The notes beneath the pieces are model-generated. The model was not told the DNA's origin. It made no database searches and worked only from the letters and a program-made list of their open reading frames with translations. From assembly GCF_000340435.2 (NCBI RefSeq), contig NZ_CP011883.2:186001-250000 (forward strand): a DNA stretch of 64,000 nucleotides, read 5' to 3'. This DNA comes from Mycobacterium haemophilum DSM 44634. GTDB lineage: Bacteria; Actinomycetota; Actinomycetes; Mycobacteriales; Mycobacteriaceae. Both the position numbers and the translations under genes were made by a program. Positions 43,281-51,790 of this stretch are shown here, in pieces (within the stretch, counting starts at the first letter, position 1; the number at the start of each line of letters is the position of its first letter).

Positions 43281-43831
43281 GTCCCCGCCGCAAGTTTCAA
43301 GCCGGCGAGGGGACACTGCTTATCGCGCGCACGGTGGCGTTGCAGCGACAATGGGGGTTACCGGTTGCCGCCACGGTTGCTGCGTTGGTCATGGTGGCGG
43401 CAATCACGGTATCCACCCTGATGTCGATCTCCCATGCATCTCGTGAGCGTGCCGCGGCCAAGGACCAGCAGGTGCTCAGCTACGTCAAATGGTTCATGGC
43501 GGAGTTCACGACCCTTGATCCGTATCACGCCAATGACTATGTATCGCGGATCTTGGCACAAGCGACCGGTGACTTCGCCAAGCAGTACCACGAGAAGGTG
43601 AACGAGATCCTCATCCAGGTCGCCCGAGCCGAACCAGCCACGGGCACCGTGCTCGACGCCGGTGTGGAAAGGTGGAACGACGATGGCAGCGCCAACGTGT
43701 TGGTGGCCACCGAAGTCACCTCCAAGTCGCCGGATGAAAAGCAGGTATTCGAGAGCACAAATCGTTGGACGGCAACCGCGACTCGGGAAGGGAATCAGTG
43801 GAAGATCAGCAACCTGCTGCAGGTGATCTGA
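43277..43831 (+). CDS. Mce-associated membrane protein Mam1C (Rv0177-like)
   Basis: A 184-residue protein with one N-terminal membrane helix (GLPVAATVAALVMVAAITVS) and an external NTF2-like domain: QQVLSYVKWFMAEFTTLDPY, YVSRILAQATGDFAKQYHEK and GVERWNDDGSANVLVATEVT. It belongs to the Mam family that assists Mce complexes. ATG 43277 overlaps the Mam1B stop by 4 bases; its end overlaps the next gene by 34 bases. Confidence 0.88.
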   Translation: MSPRRKFQAGEGTLLIARTVALQRQWGLPVAATVAALVMVAAITVSTLMSISHASRERAAAKDQQVLSYVKWFMAEFTTLDPYHANDYVSRILAQATGDFAKQYHEKVNEILIQVARAEPATGTVLDAGVERWNDDGSANVLVATEVTSKSPDEKQVFESTNRWTATATREGNQWKISNLLQVI

Positions 43832-44475
43832 CCGCCGACGCTGGACTGGCCTCCGATGAGATCGACGGTGCGGCAGCAGAACAGGCAGACGGTGACGGTG
43901 AGAACCAAGAGGAGACACCCGCGGCAGCCGCCGAAGACGGTGGCGCCCGAAGGAGCCGACTGGCCGGCAAGCGGATGGCCATCGCCGTCGCGGTTGCCGC
44001 AGTGCTATTCGTTGGGTCCACAGCGTTTGCCGGCGCGACCGTGCAGCCCTACCTGGCCGATCGTGCCACCGCCGCAGTCAAGCTCAAAGTGGCGCGGACA
44101 GCCGCCACCGCGATCACGGTTTTGTGGACTTATACGCCGGAGAACATGGACACCCTGGCTGACCGTGCGGCGACCTACCTCAGCGGCGATTTTGGTGCCC
44201 AGTACCGCAAATTCGTCGACGCCATTGTCGGCCCCAACAAACAGGCCAAGATAACCAACAGCACCGAAGTCACCGGCGTGGCGGTCGAATCGCTGGACGC
44301 TCCGAATGCCATCGCCATCGTGTATACCAACACCACATCCACCAGCCCATTGACCAAAAACATTCCGTCGCTGAAATATCTGTCCTACCGGTTGTTTATG
44401 AAACGTAGCGCTGGCCGCTGGCTGGTGACCAGGATGACGACCATCACGTCACTGGATTTGACGCCGCAGCTGTAG
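43798..44475 (+). CDS. Mce-associated membrane protein Mam1D (Rv0178-like)
   Basis: A 225-residue protein from GTG 43798, which has GGGAAGGGA just upstream. The acidic cytosolic N-terminus (about 60 residues) precedes a membrane helix (MAIAVAVAAVLFVGSTAFAG) and an external domain with YTPENMDTLADRAATYLSGD and RLFMKRSAGRWLVTRMTTIT. The frame is open upstream to 43765 but that part lies deep in mam1C. Last gene of the mce1 operon. Confidence 0.87.
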   Translation: MEDQQPAAGDLTADAGLASDEIDGAAAEQADGDGENQEETPAAAAEDGGARRSRLAGKRMAIAVAVAAVLFVGSTAFAGATVQPYLADRATAAVKLKVARTAATAITVLWTYTPENMDTLADRAATYLSGDFGAQYRKFVDAIVGPNKQAKITNSTEVTGVAVESLDAPNAIAIVYTNTTSTSPLTKNIPSLKYLSYRLFMKRSAGRWLVTRMTTITSLDLTPQL

Positions 44476-44964
44476 CCTGACCGCGCTGGCTTGGCTTAGA
44501 GCTGAACCCTCGAAGTGCGAAGAGCCCGATAATCGGATATAATAAGGTAACGTTCACATAACTAACCGGTCGTGAGGGAGTGTTGATAATTTTTGCAGAG
44601 AAAGTCAACACACCATTAGAATCTGACTTGGCTCACGAATCGACTCCCGGAGCATTCACAAGGCAATGACCCGCGTCTTTGTCGCCAAGATCGGCAAAGA
44701 TTGCGCACTAAACCTAGTGCCCGTGGGGTCCGATTTGGTCGCGCAGGCTGCTGCCGTGGGCATGATCGGGTGATGACCAGTGAGCGAAAGCCGTTGTTAA
44801 TCAACGCTGTTCATATTTGCGAGACTGCCCAAGGTATCGACGATCGGTGCGTTCACCGACCTGTGTGAGAGTGACCTGGACAAACGCGCCGTCGGGTTGC
44901 GCACCAATTTGAGCCAACTCGGGTTAAAAGATTTGATCCTGTTTCCAATAGACTTGGAGAAGAT
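44476..44964. other. AT-richer spacer after mce1
   Basis: About 490 bases with no supportable intact gene. A perfect TATAAT hexamer at 44538-44543 could serve as -10 for the downstream PE-like gene, but no convincing -35 precedes it. The stretch 44835-44950 reads protein-like in one frame (CESDLDKRAVGLRTNLSQLG) and may be decayed coding sequence. Confidence 0.4.
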
Positions 44965-45537
44965 ATGTTTATTCCTAAAAAAACGAATACGTCCCCCGAG
45001 CAAGGAGAACTTAATTCGTCGCTAAAAAGGTTGGATGCGTCGTTACTGGCAGACACGGAAGCGATATCGGCAAATCCTGATGGCATGACTGAGGTGAGCG
45101 CTAAGATGGTAGAGATAGCTCACCAGATTTCGATAGCAAATGCCAACAAGGCCCCGATGGTGACCAATATTCCCGCGCCGGGGAAGGATAGCGTGTCAGC
45201 TCTGTTAGCGAGATTTTTTAATGCTCGCGGAGACCTGTACCGGGTGCATACCGATCGAGGCGCGGACATCGGCAAGCGGTTGTCCTGGAGCCTAAAGGAT
45301 GGTGCATCTAAATATGCGGACACTGACGAGTCCGGCAAGAAGGATTTTCTTAGTGATCGAAGTGGTGGCAGGGACGCGTATGTCCGGCGTACCGGCGTTC
45401 ATGCCCCGTATAACGAGGATATACCTAAAGGCGTGCCTGCCCCATATACTAGCGACGAAGATGATGGTGCCGGGGTTTTTCCGAGATCTGAAAAGCATAT
45501 TTTTCTGAGTCATAGTGATGATGAGTATAGTGATTGA
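44965..45537 (+). CDS. divergent PE-like protein with charged C-terminal tail
   Basis: A 190-residue protein. Residues 25-125 follow a PE domain: ISANPDGMTEVSAKMVEIAH, NKAPMVTNIPAPGKDSVSAL, FFNARGDLYRVHTDRGADIG and SKYADTDESGKKD, comparable to PE5-type proteins, but the polarity and composition are unusual (Lys/Asp-rich, fewer Ala). The last 65 residues are hydrophilic and acidic (YTSDEDDGAGVF, LSHSDDEYSD). GGAGAAGAT precedes ATG 44965, so it is translatable. Lower GC than its neighbours and the adjoining remnants suggest relaxed constraint or acquired material. It may be an ESX substrate; this is inference. Confidence 0.55.
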   Translation: MFIPKKTNTSPEQGELNSSLKRLDASLLADTEAISANPDGMTEVSAKMVEIAHQISIANANKAPMVTNIPAPGKDSVSALLARFFNARGDLYRVHTDRGADIGKRLSWSLKDGASKYADTDESGKKDFLSDRSGGRDAYVRRTGVHAPYNEDIPKGVPAPYTSDEDDGAGVFPRSEKHIFLSHSDDEYSD

Positions 45538-45573
45538 TATTGCTTCTACTCGTAGCATGGATGATTGATACTC

Positions 45574-45712
45574 GTTTAATGCTCGCCGAGACCCGTATCG
45601 GGTGCATACTGGTCGAGGCACGAACATCGGCAGGTACAAGTAGTCGTCCCGGAGCCTGGGGGCCGCCGCGTCTGCTTATGCGGACACTGCCGAGGATAAC
45701 GAGGTGAATCGT
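45574..45712 (+). pseudogene. partial duplicate of the PE-like gene
   Basis: In one frame FNARRDPYRVHTGRGTNIG, then an in-frame TAG, then GAAASAYADTAEDNEVN. This repeats the part of the PE-like gene around 45216-45340. The 5' half is absent and the frame is interrupted. Confidence 0.7.
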
Positions 45713-45763
45713 GTCACGGTTTTTTGTTTTTCGCGAAGGATGGGTGGCAAATTCAACTTGGGA

Positions 45764-46196
45764 TGACGGAATATGCGTTTGTCGGTCCGGCGGCGAACAA
45801 ATTTATGGAAGCGGCAACAAAGTACATGGACTGGTTGGATGAACACGCCGGCACGGCCGCTAAGACCGCCGGGTTTCTCAATGAAGCGGCGCGGGCCTAC
45901 GACAAGGCGGTCGCCTCGATGACGCCGTATACTTCGATAGGGGTGAACCGCTCGTGCGCTTTAGCGCTGAAAGCAATCAACCTTTTGGGGCAATTCACCA
46001 CCAAAATCGCGGACCTGGAACGCGAATACTAAGAGATGTGGGCCACCAATACGGAGTCGATGAATACGTATCAGTCTGTTGCCTTCGATATTATAGCGCG
46101 GGCTGAACGCCAAGGAATTATACCAGCCCCGATGGGCGCCACCAACCTTTCGCGTCCGCCCCCGGCTTTTATAACATCGGAGATGAATGGTAGTTG
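45764..46196 (+). pseudogene. PPE remnant with an in-frame stop
   Basis: From ATG 45764: FVGPAANKFMEAATKYMDWL, EHAGTAAKTAGFLNEAARAY, VASMTPYTSIGVNRS, INLLGQFTTKIADLEREY, the central part of a PPE domain. A TAA at 46030-46032 interrupts it; the same frame then continues EMWATNTESMNTYQSVAFD to a stop at 46196, exactly the expected MW...N...M...Y region. The N-terminal PPE motif is missing. The frame is also open upstream to TTG 45724. Confidence 0.75.
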
Positions 46197-46267
46197 AGTT
46201 TGGCGCTGGCAATATCTGGAAATAGGTGTCTTGCATGGGTGATCGGTGGTGGGGTCACCCTCCCCGG

Positions 46268-46332
46268 AGATATGGGTGCGGATTCTGGTCCGATAGTGGC
46301 CGCCTCGGCGTCTGCTTATGATGCCCCGCGAC
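46268..46332 (+). pseudogene. third PE-like fragment
   Basis: A short stretch (GADSGPIVAASASAYDAPR) resembling the ends of the two PE-like copies upstream (GAAASAYADTAED). Too short for certainty. Confidence 0.35.
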
Positions 46333-46400
46333 TTGACCGGCGGGTAACTGTCGTGGCTCGGACTGTTTCGCTCACAACGCAACGAAATTAAACGAAATCG

Positions 46401-46544
46401 AGCTCCTTCGACACTATGGGGCAGATTAATCGGGCGTTTGGCAACGTTGTGAACATGCTGCACGAGGTGCGTGACCAGCTGGGGGCCGCCACCCGCTACG
46501 AGCACCATGAGCAGGCCTCCCAGCAGATCCTACAGGGCAGCTAA
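46401..46544 (+). pseudogene. C-terminal half of an EsxM/EsxJ-type (QILSS) WXG100 gene
   Basis: Reads SSFDTMGQINRAFGNVVNML then HEVRDQLGAATRYEHHEQAS and QQILQGS to a TAA at 46542-46544. This matches the second helix and tail of the ESX-5 Esx subfamily ending in QASQQILSS (EsxJ, K, M, P, W). The N-terminal helix and WXG turn are missing. ATG 46416 could still start a 42-residue peptide. Confidence 0.8.
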
Positions 46545-46904
46545 CGTCGATAACCGCTGCTGTCCCAATGCTTTTACTTTCTCAATTCAGGAGCACTGGC
46601 GAGTCCCCGTTACTGAGTCCACCCGTTCTTAGCTAGGCATCCGACAATAACTGAAATCGTGACATGCCCTAGTCGCCATGTCCGTACGGTTCCTAAGCCA
46701 CGTCTGCTAACCAACTTGAGACCGGACATCAGAGTCGTTGCCGGCGATCTGAATTCGAGGTTCGGCGATCCTGGTCCAGCGGTGCCGACCTCACCACAGT
46801 GTCAGTCGGGTTCCTAGCGCACACAATGAAATCACTTGTGTCACTGCGGTATCAGCGGTCACTGGGCGGCGATTCTTGTCGGTGGGCTCGGCTAGCGTCG
46901 CATT
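46545..46904. other. spacer before the 13E12 gene
   Basis: About 360 bases; I see no gene, repeat or clear promoter. Confidence 0.4.
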
Positions 46905-48281
46905 ATGAGCTCGGGCGGTGTTGTTGATCGGGAGGCCATCACGGCGGCCTTCGACGCGCTCGACGCCGCGGTCGACGGCGTGACCAAGCTGAACTTCGAC
47001 ACATTGACCACCCCGGAGTGGTTGGTGTTGTTGGAGCGGGTGGAGCGGGTGCGCCGCAGGATACCTGCCGTCGAACACCCAATGATCAATCAGCTTGCCC
47101 GCCAAGCTACCCCCGAAGAGTTGGGCGGCACGCTTTCGCATGCGATTGCTGAGTGGACGCTGATCAGCCGCGCCGAGGCCGCCAAGCGTATCCGGGAGGC
47201 CGCCGATCTGGGGCCGCGTCGGGGCTTGACCGGTGAACCGTTGCCACCCGTCTTGGCCGCGACCGCCGCAGCACAACGCGCCGGGAAGCTCGGCGCCGGT
47301 CAGGTGGCGGTGATTCGGAAGTTCTGCCACGGGTTGCCCGGCTGGGTCGATACGGCAACCCGCGAACACGCCGAAGCGCATCTTGCGAAACTGGGCTCCC
47401 AGTTTCGGCCCGAACAATTGGCCGGGCTGGCCGATCGGCTCGCCGACTGCCTCAACCCCGACGGCACCTACAGCGACACCGACCGCGGCCGGCGGCGCGG
47501 CGTAACCTTAGGCAACCAGCAGACCGACGGCATGACGGCGCTGCACGGCTGGCTGACCCCCGAGGCCCGCGCCACGCTGGAGGCTGTGCTGGCCAAACTG
47601 GCCGCGCCCGGCATGTGTAACCCCACCGATGACACCGCATGTGTGGACGGCGCGCCCAGCCAAGACGCGATCGAGCGGGATACCCGCAGCCCCGCCCAAC
47701 GCAACCACGACGCGCTCACTGCCGCGTTGCGTGCCCTGCTGGCGTCGGGAAAACTGGGCCAGCACAATGGGCTACCGGCCTCCATCATCGTGTCCACCAC
47801 CCTGGCCGAGCTGCAAGCCGCCGCCGGCAAAGGCCTCACCGGCGGCGGCACCCTATTGCCCATGAGTGATGTCATCCGCCTAGCCCGCCACGCCCGGCAC
47901 TACCTGGCGATTTTCGATAAGGGCAAGGCGCTGGCGCTCTATCACACCAAGCGACTGGCCTCACCTGGACAGCGAATCGTGTTGTACGCCAAGGAGCGTG
48001 GCTGCTCCGCGCCGGGCTGCACGGTGCCCGGCTACTACTGCGAAGTGCATCATGTCACCGCCTACGCCACCTGCCGCAGCACCGACGTCAACAACTTCAC
48101 CTTCGGCTGCGGCCCCCAACACCGCCTGCTGCAACCCGGCGGCTGGACCACCCGCAAAAACACCCACGGCGACACCGAATGGATCCCACCACCCCACCTC
48201 GACCACCGCCAACCCCGCACCAACACCTACTGGCACCCCGAAAAACTCCTCCACGACCGCGACGACGATGAAGGGGACTAG
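46905..48281 (+). CDS. 13E12 repeat family protein (DUF222 + HNH)
   Basis: A 458-residue protein. The N-terminal DUF222 region (WLVLLERVERVRRRIPAVEH, AAKRIREAADLGPRRGLTGE) is followed by GHLTPEARATLEAVLAKL-like helices and a C-terminal HNH endonuclease module: CSAPGCTVPGYYCEVHHVTA YA, with the second Cys/His set in NNFTFGCGPQHRLLQPGGWT. REP13E12 family members occur in many copies in mycobacteria, some serving as phage phiRv1 attachment sites. Two CxxC-type pairs and HH are intact, so nuclease potential remains. ATG 46905 is used. From memory H37Rv has no such gene between Rv0178 and Rv0179c. Confidence 0.88.
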   Translation: MSSGGVVDREAITAAFDALDAAVDGVTKLNFDTLTTPEWLVLLERVERVRRRIPAVEHPMINQLARQATPEELGGTLSHAIAEWTLISRAEAAKRIREAADLGPRRGLTGEPLPPVLAATAAAQRAGKLGAGQVAVIRKFCHGLPGWVDTATREHAEAHLAKLGSQFRPEQLAGLADRLADCLNPDGTYSDTDRGRRRGVTLGNQQTDGMTALHGWLTPEARATLEAVLAKLAAPGMCNPTDDTACVDGAPSQDAIERDTRSPAQRNHDALTAALRALLASGKLGQHNGLPASIIVSTTLAELQAAAGKGLTGGGTLLPMSDVIRLARHARHYLAIFDKGKALALYHTKRLASPGQRIVLYAKERGCSAPGCTVPGYYCEVHHVTAYATCRSTDVNNFTFGCGPQHRLLQPGGWTTRKNTHGDTEWIPPPHLDHRQPRTNTYWHPEKLLHDRDDDEGD

Positions 48282-48383
48282 GGGCACCGGAGGGGTCATG
48301 TCACTTGACCTCCACGTGAATCGTTGTGGCGCCCTTACTGCCGTCCTCGTGACCGGCGGTGAAGAAAATACGGTCCGGGTGAG

Positions 48384-49466
48384 CTAGTTGAACGCAAGCC
48401 AGCTCGGCAGCGCGCGCTCGTGCGAATCGCACAGCACCTGTCGGGTATCGCATGATCCCTTTGGCGAGCCGGCGCCGGCCCACATACCCCCGGTGTCGCG
48501 GCGTAGCACAATGGCCGATGAGCTACCGCCGTCGAGTAAGACAGCGGTGTCGCTGCCCAGGCCACGAAACAGGTCCTGCATGTTGTCTGGTGTGTAGTTG
48601 CCGCCCTCGAATATGTACATTTCGTCCTTCTGCTTTGCGTAGGCCAGCGCCGTTCGCGCCGCACTGGGACCGCCGTCGTGCAGCTGTCCGGTGTTACCGG
48701 GAGACAACAGCCCGATCCCGGCGACCGCGACGAACTTTTCGTTCTTATTGAGCAAGTCCTGGATCACTGGGGTGGCGGCATCGTAGTCGTTCTTGGCGCG
48801 GGGCCACACCACATACGGCGTACCACCCGATGGCAGGATCATCGTCGTCAGCGCGCTCCAGCTCTCACCTCCACCCGACAGGCCTTGCTTACCGGGGTAG
48901 GCGACGGTCCCGGTGACCGCCTGGTTGGCGCGGCCCTGGCCGCGGGTGTTGTCCACGAAGGCGCCCAGCGGTGAACTGCAGCCGGTCTGGCGCCACGAGC
49001 CGCCCTTCTGCGGGCGTACGTCGAAAAAGTTGGCGTTAATCGCGATTGTCGGTTGCCCCATTCGCTGCCACGCCTGCAGCGGCGTGTAAATCTCCGATGC
49101 TTGCCAGAGTCCTTCGCTGGTGCGGGCCCGAGGGTTGTTTTCGCAGCGCGCCTGGTCACCTCGGTGGGTGTCTACTAGTAGGTGCGGTGAAAGCCGTTGC
49201 GCCGCATTCTTGATGATCATCAGATGGCCGCCGTTGTTCATCTCGTACCAGCCGCCGCCGGCGTTGAGCATCGGCGTGGGATGACCGGGACCGAAGTTAT
49301 AGACCAGGTATGAGCCTTTTGTGTTATTGATGGCGTTGGCGAGCATCTCGCGCCCGTCCGCGGCGTGTGCGACTGGTTGTCCTACTGTGCTGGACAGGGT
49401 TAGGCAGGCAAGCACAGCAGTGCAGCCAGCCGCCAGTCGACGCAGGCTGGCGGTTGGGGTCAGCAC
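48384..49466 (-). CDS. lprO: exported phosphodiester glycosidase-like protein (LprO-like)
   Basis: A 360-residue protein from GTG 49466, which has GAAAGG five bases upstream; ATGs at 49499 and 49508 are alternatives without Shine-Dalgarno. The NAGPA/phosphodiester glycosidase (DUF2233) domain shows TIAINANFFDVRPQKGGSWR and the hallmark TAVLLDGGSSSAIVLRR. H37Rv Rv0179c is called lipoprotein LprO; here LAAGC precedes the hydrophobic stretch instead of following it, and an A-H-A cleavage site (QPVAHA) comes later, so Sec secretion fits better than lipidation. Four or more Cys in the mature part suggest disulfides. Confidence 0.82.
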   Translation of the reverse strand: MLTPTASLRRLAAGCTAVLACLTLSSTVGQPVAHAADGREMLANAINNTKGSYLVYNFGPGHPTPMLNAGGGWYEMNNGGHLMIIKNAAQRLSPHLLVDTHRGDQARCENNPRARTSEGLWQASEIYTPLQAWQRMGQPTIAINANFFDVRPQKGGSWRQTGCSSPLGAFVDNTRGQGRANQAVTGTVAYPGKQGLSGGGESWSALTTMILPSGGTPYVVWPRAKNDYDAATPVIQDLLNKNEKFVAVAGIGLLSPGNTGQLHDGGPSAARTALAYAKQKDEMYIFEGGNYTPDNMQDLFRGLGSDTAVLLDGGSSSAIVLRRDTGGMWAGAGSPKGSCDTRQVLCDSHERALPSWLAFN

Positions 49467-49571
49467 GATAACCTTTCGGCCCTGATGCGAATGCGACATG
49501 CACAGCATCAGTCACAAAAGCCGCACTGTCAACTTAAATAACAGACCAATGACACTTCGGATGCGTTGGAA

Positions 49572-50930
49572 TTACGTTTGCTCGCTTGAATTTTCGTGTG
49601 GTCTGAGGCGCGCTTGGTGTTTCGCTTGGTGCCATTCGGCGATCGCCATCCCGACTGCCCCCGGGATCCGGTGGTAGCCCCCGCGGTCGTATATGCGCGT
49701 GACGACACCACCCAGCAACAGCCCGATGGCCATGCCCAAGGCTGTCATCAACAATGCTTGCGACATACCGGCATCCGCATGACCCTTGAGGTACAGCAGC
49801 GACCGAACGCCAAGGAACACCTGGTGCATCGGCTCAAATTCGGCCAGCCAGCGAAAGAACGGCGGCACCGCCTCCAGCGGAACCGTGGCGCCCGCCGACG
49901 GTAATCCGAGAATCACGAAGATCAACATGCTGACCAGCAGACCCATCGAGCCCAGCACCGCGATCAGCGAGCTGGACGTGATACCCACCGCGCTGATCGC
50001 AAATACCCCATAGAGCCACAATTGCCAGCCGAGCGGAATGGGCATGCCGAGCCCGTGGGCGATGGACAGGTAGACCGCTGACGTGAGCAGGGCCAGCGCC
50101 ACCATCAGACCCCATTTGACCAACAGTGTGCGGAAGCGTGAGATGTTGATCTGCTCGGCGTAGCGATACACCGGTCCGAATTCCGCCGGTATATAGCCGA
50201 GCATCGAGTCCACCAGCGTGCTGACCACAATGCTGCCGGTAAAGCCCGCCAGTAGTAGCAAGAGGGCGTAGTAGAAAGCGGATAACCCGTTGCCGGTGCC
50301 ATTCGGCAACGGGTTGTAAATGGTGGACTTGACATCAATTGGATTGGTCAGACCCAGCGCCGACGCTCCGGTCAGTTGTGCCCCGCCGGTCTGAGCTGCG
50401 ACCTCCGTCGTAAGTCGTTGGCCCACTTTGCTATTGACCACAGTCATTGCCTGGGTGAGGATCTGGCCGGCGATGCTAGATCCCAGCGTGCCTGCACGCG
50501 GGTTGGTTGAGACCGTGATTACCGGCCGATCCGCATGGGTGGGCAGGACCGCGCTGGCCCCGAAATCCCGCAGCTGCGACGAAAAGGTTGGCGGTATCAC
50601 GGCCAAGCCATACACTCCGGCGCTGTCCAGCAGCTGCTGTGCCTCGCGGTAGGAAACCACCCGGATGTCGAACTTGTTCTTATCCAATCCGGCGAGCAGG
50701 CCATCGACAATCTGTGCACCCGCCGGTCCGGCATCCTCGTTCACCACAGCGATGGGGAAATGCCGCAGGTTGGTTGTCGGATTCAAGATTCCGCCCAGAT
50801 ACAGCGCAGCCAGTGCCGACATCAGGGCCAACGTGATGACGATCGGTGCCGCCCAGAACCGCACGGTCCGTACCGCTTTTGCATCGCGGGTAGGGTCGGA
50901 CGCGGCGTGTCGTGGCTGCGGTTGAGACAT
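49572..50930 (-). CDS. ABC-2/YhgE-Pip-like membrane protein (Rv0180c-like)
   Basis: A 452-residue protein. One helix near residues 27-48 (FWAAPIVITLALMSALAALY) leads to a large external domain (FPIAVVNEDAGPAGAQIVDG LL), then five helices from residue 215 (FYYALLLLLAGFTGSIVVST, LLVKWGLMVALALLTSAVYL, SMGLLVSMLIFVILGLPSAG). This is the architecture of DUF3533/YhgE-Pip and ABC-2 membrane proteins. No ATPase gene is adjacent; the role is unknown. Length equals the 452 residues I recall for Rv0180c. Confidence 0.87.
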   Translation of the reverse strand: MSQPQPRHAASDPTRDAKAVRTVRFWAAPIVITLALMSALAALYLGGILNPTTNLRHFPIAVVNEDAGPAGAQIVDGLLAGLDKNKFDIRVVSYREAQQLLDSAGVYGLAVIPPTFSSQLRDFGASAVLPTHADRPVITVSTNPRAGTLGSSIAGQILTQAMTVVNSKVGQRLTTEVAAQTGGAQLTGASALGLTNPIDVKSTIYNPLPNGTGNGLSAFYYALLLLLAGFTGSIVVSTLVDSMLGYIPAEFGPVYRYAEQINISRFRTLLVKWGLMVALALLTSAVYLSIAHGLGMPIPLGWQLWLYGVFAISAVGITSSSLIAVLGSMGLLVSMLIFVILGLPSAGATVPLEAVPPFFRWLAEFEPMHQVFLGVRSLLYLKGHADAGMSQALLMTALGMAIGLLLGGVVTRIYDRGGYHRIPGAVGMAIAEWHQAKHQARLRPHENSSEQT

Positions 50931-50999
50931 GCGGGCTCCTGTCTGTCGTGCCCACTCTATGTCGCCGGTATTGGCACACCTAGCATGGTGTGGCAGGCC

Positions 51000-51725
51000 C
51001 TAGCCGCCCAACTTTGCGTGCATCTCCCAGATCAGCACCTCCGACGACGTGTGAGCCGTCACCCGCCGCTCGTCGGCGCCGGTGAACCGGACCGCGTCGC
51101 CCTCCTCGAGGTCGCCAAGGCCTTCCAGGGTGAGCCGGCCGCGCGGGAGGTAGAGGTGCAGGTAGGGGGCCGGCGGCAGGTGGACCGCGGCGCCGGGCGA
51201 TAACCGCGCGCCGTGCAGCGCCGCGCTGCGATTGTTCAGGGAAATGGCGGCATCACGCCCGGGTATGCCCGACGCGATGGTTACCAGGTCACAGCTCAAC
51301 AGTTCCTCGTCAATGTCGTGCTGCTGGTAGCTCGGTGAGCTGGCGGTCTCATCGGGGATTACCCACATCTGCACGAAATGAACTGGCTTTGTTGCCGAAT
51401 CGTTCTTCTCCGAATGGAGAATTCCGCGGCCCGCCGACATACGTTGGGCCAGGCCGGGGTAGATCACTCCGCGATTACCGGTGGAATCCTGGTGCGTCAA
51501 TTCGCCCTGCAGTACCCAGGTGACGATCTCCATGTCGCGGTGTGGGTGCGTATCAAAGCCGGTACCCGGTGCCACTAGGTCGTCGTTGTTCACCAACAAA
51601 AGCCCGTGGTGGGTATTGTCCGGGTCGTAGTGGTGGCCGAACGAGAACGAGTGCCTGGAACTCAACCAGGATGTCGTGGTGACGGCCCGGTCAGCCGCCC
51701 GTCGGATCTCTGCTGTAGCAGGCAT
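51000..51725 (-). CDS. pirin-like bicupin (Rv0181c-like)
   Basis: A 241-residue YhhW-type pirin. Iron-binding residues lie in GTGFDTHPHRDMEIVTWVL and QRMSAGRGILHSEKN, giving H, H, H and E. The second cupin is shorter than in the large pirin at 4237. E. coli YhhW-type proteins have quercetinase activity; the natural substrate is unknown. ATG 51725 (MPATAEIRRAADR) is chosen over the more upstream 51767. It runs in the same direction as sigG, 65 bases downstream of it. Confidence 0.88.
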   Translation of the reverse strand: MPATAEIRRAADRAVTTTSWLSSRHSFSFGHHYDPDNTHHGLLLVNNDDLVAPGTGFDTHPHRDMEIVTWVLQGELTHQDSTGNRGVIYPGLAQRMSAGRGILHSEKNDSATKPVHFVQMWVIPDETASSPSYQQHDIDEELLSCDLVTIASGIPGRDAAISLNNRSAALHGARLSPGAAVHLPPAPYLHLYLPRGRLTLEGLGDLEEGDAVRFTGADERRVTAHTSSEVLIWEMHAKLGG

Positions 51726-51790
51726 CACCCCAGGGTAACTGGGCGGCCCCGTGGGGTCGGCTTGCACCGAACGCGGTGTGGCACTCCCTG

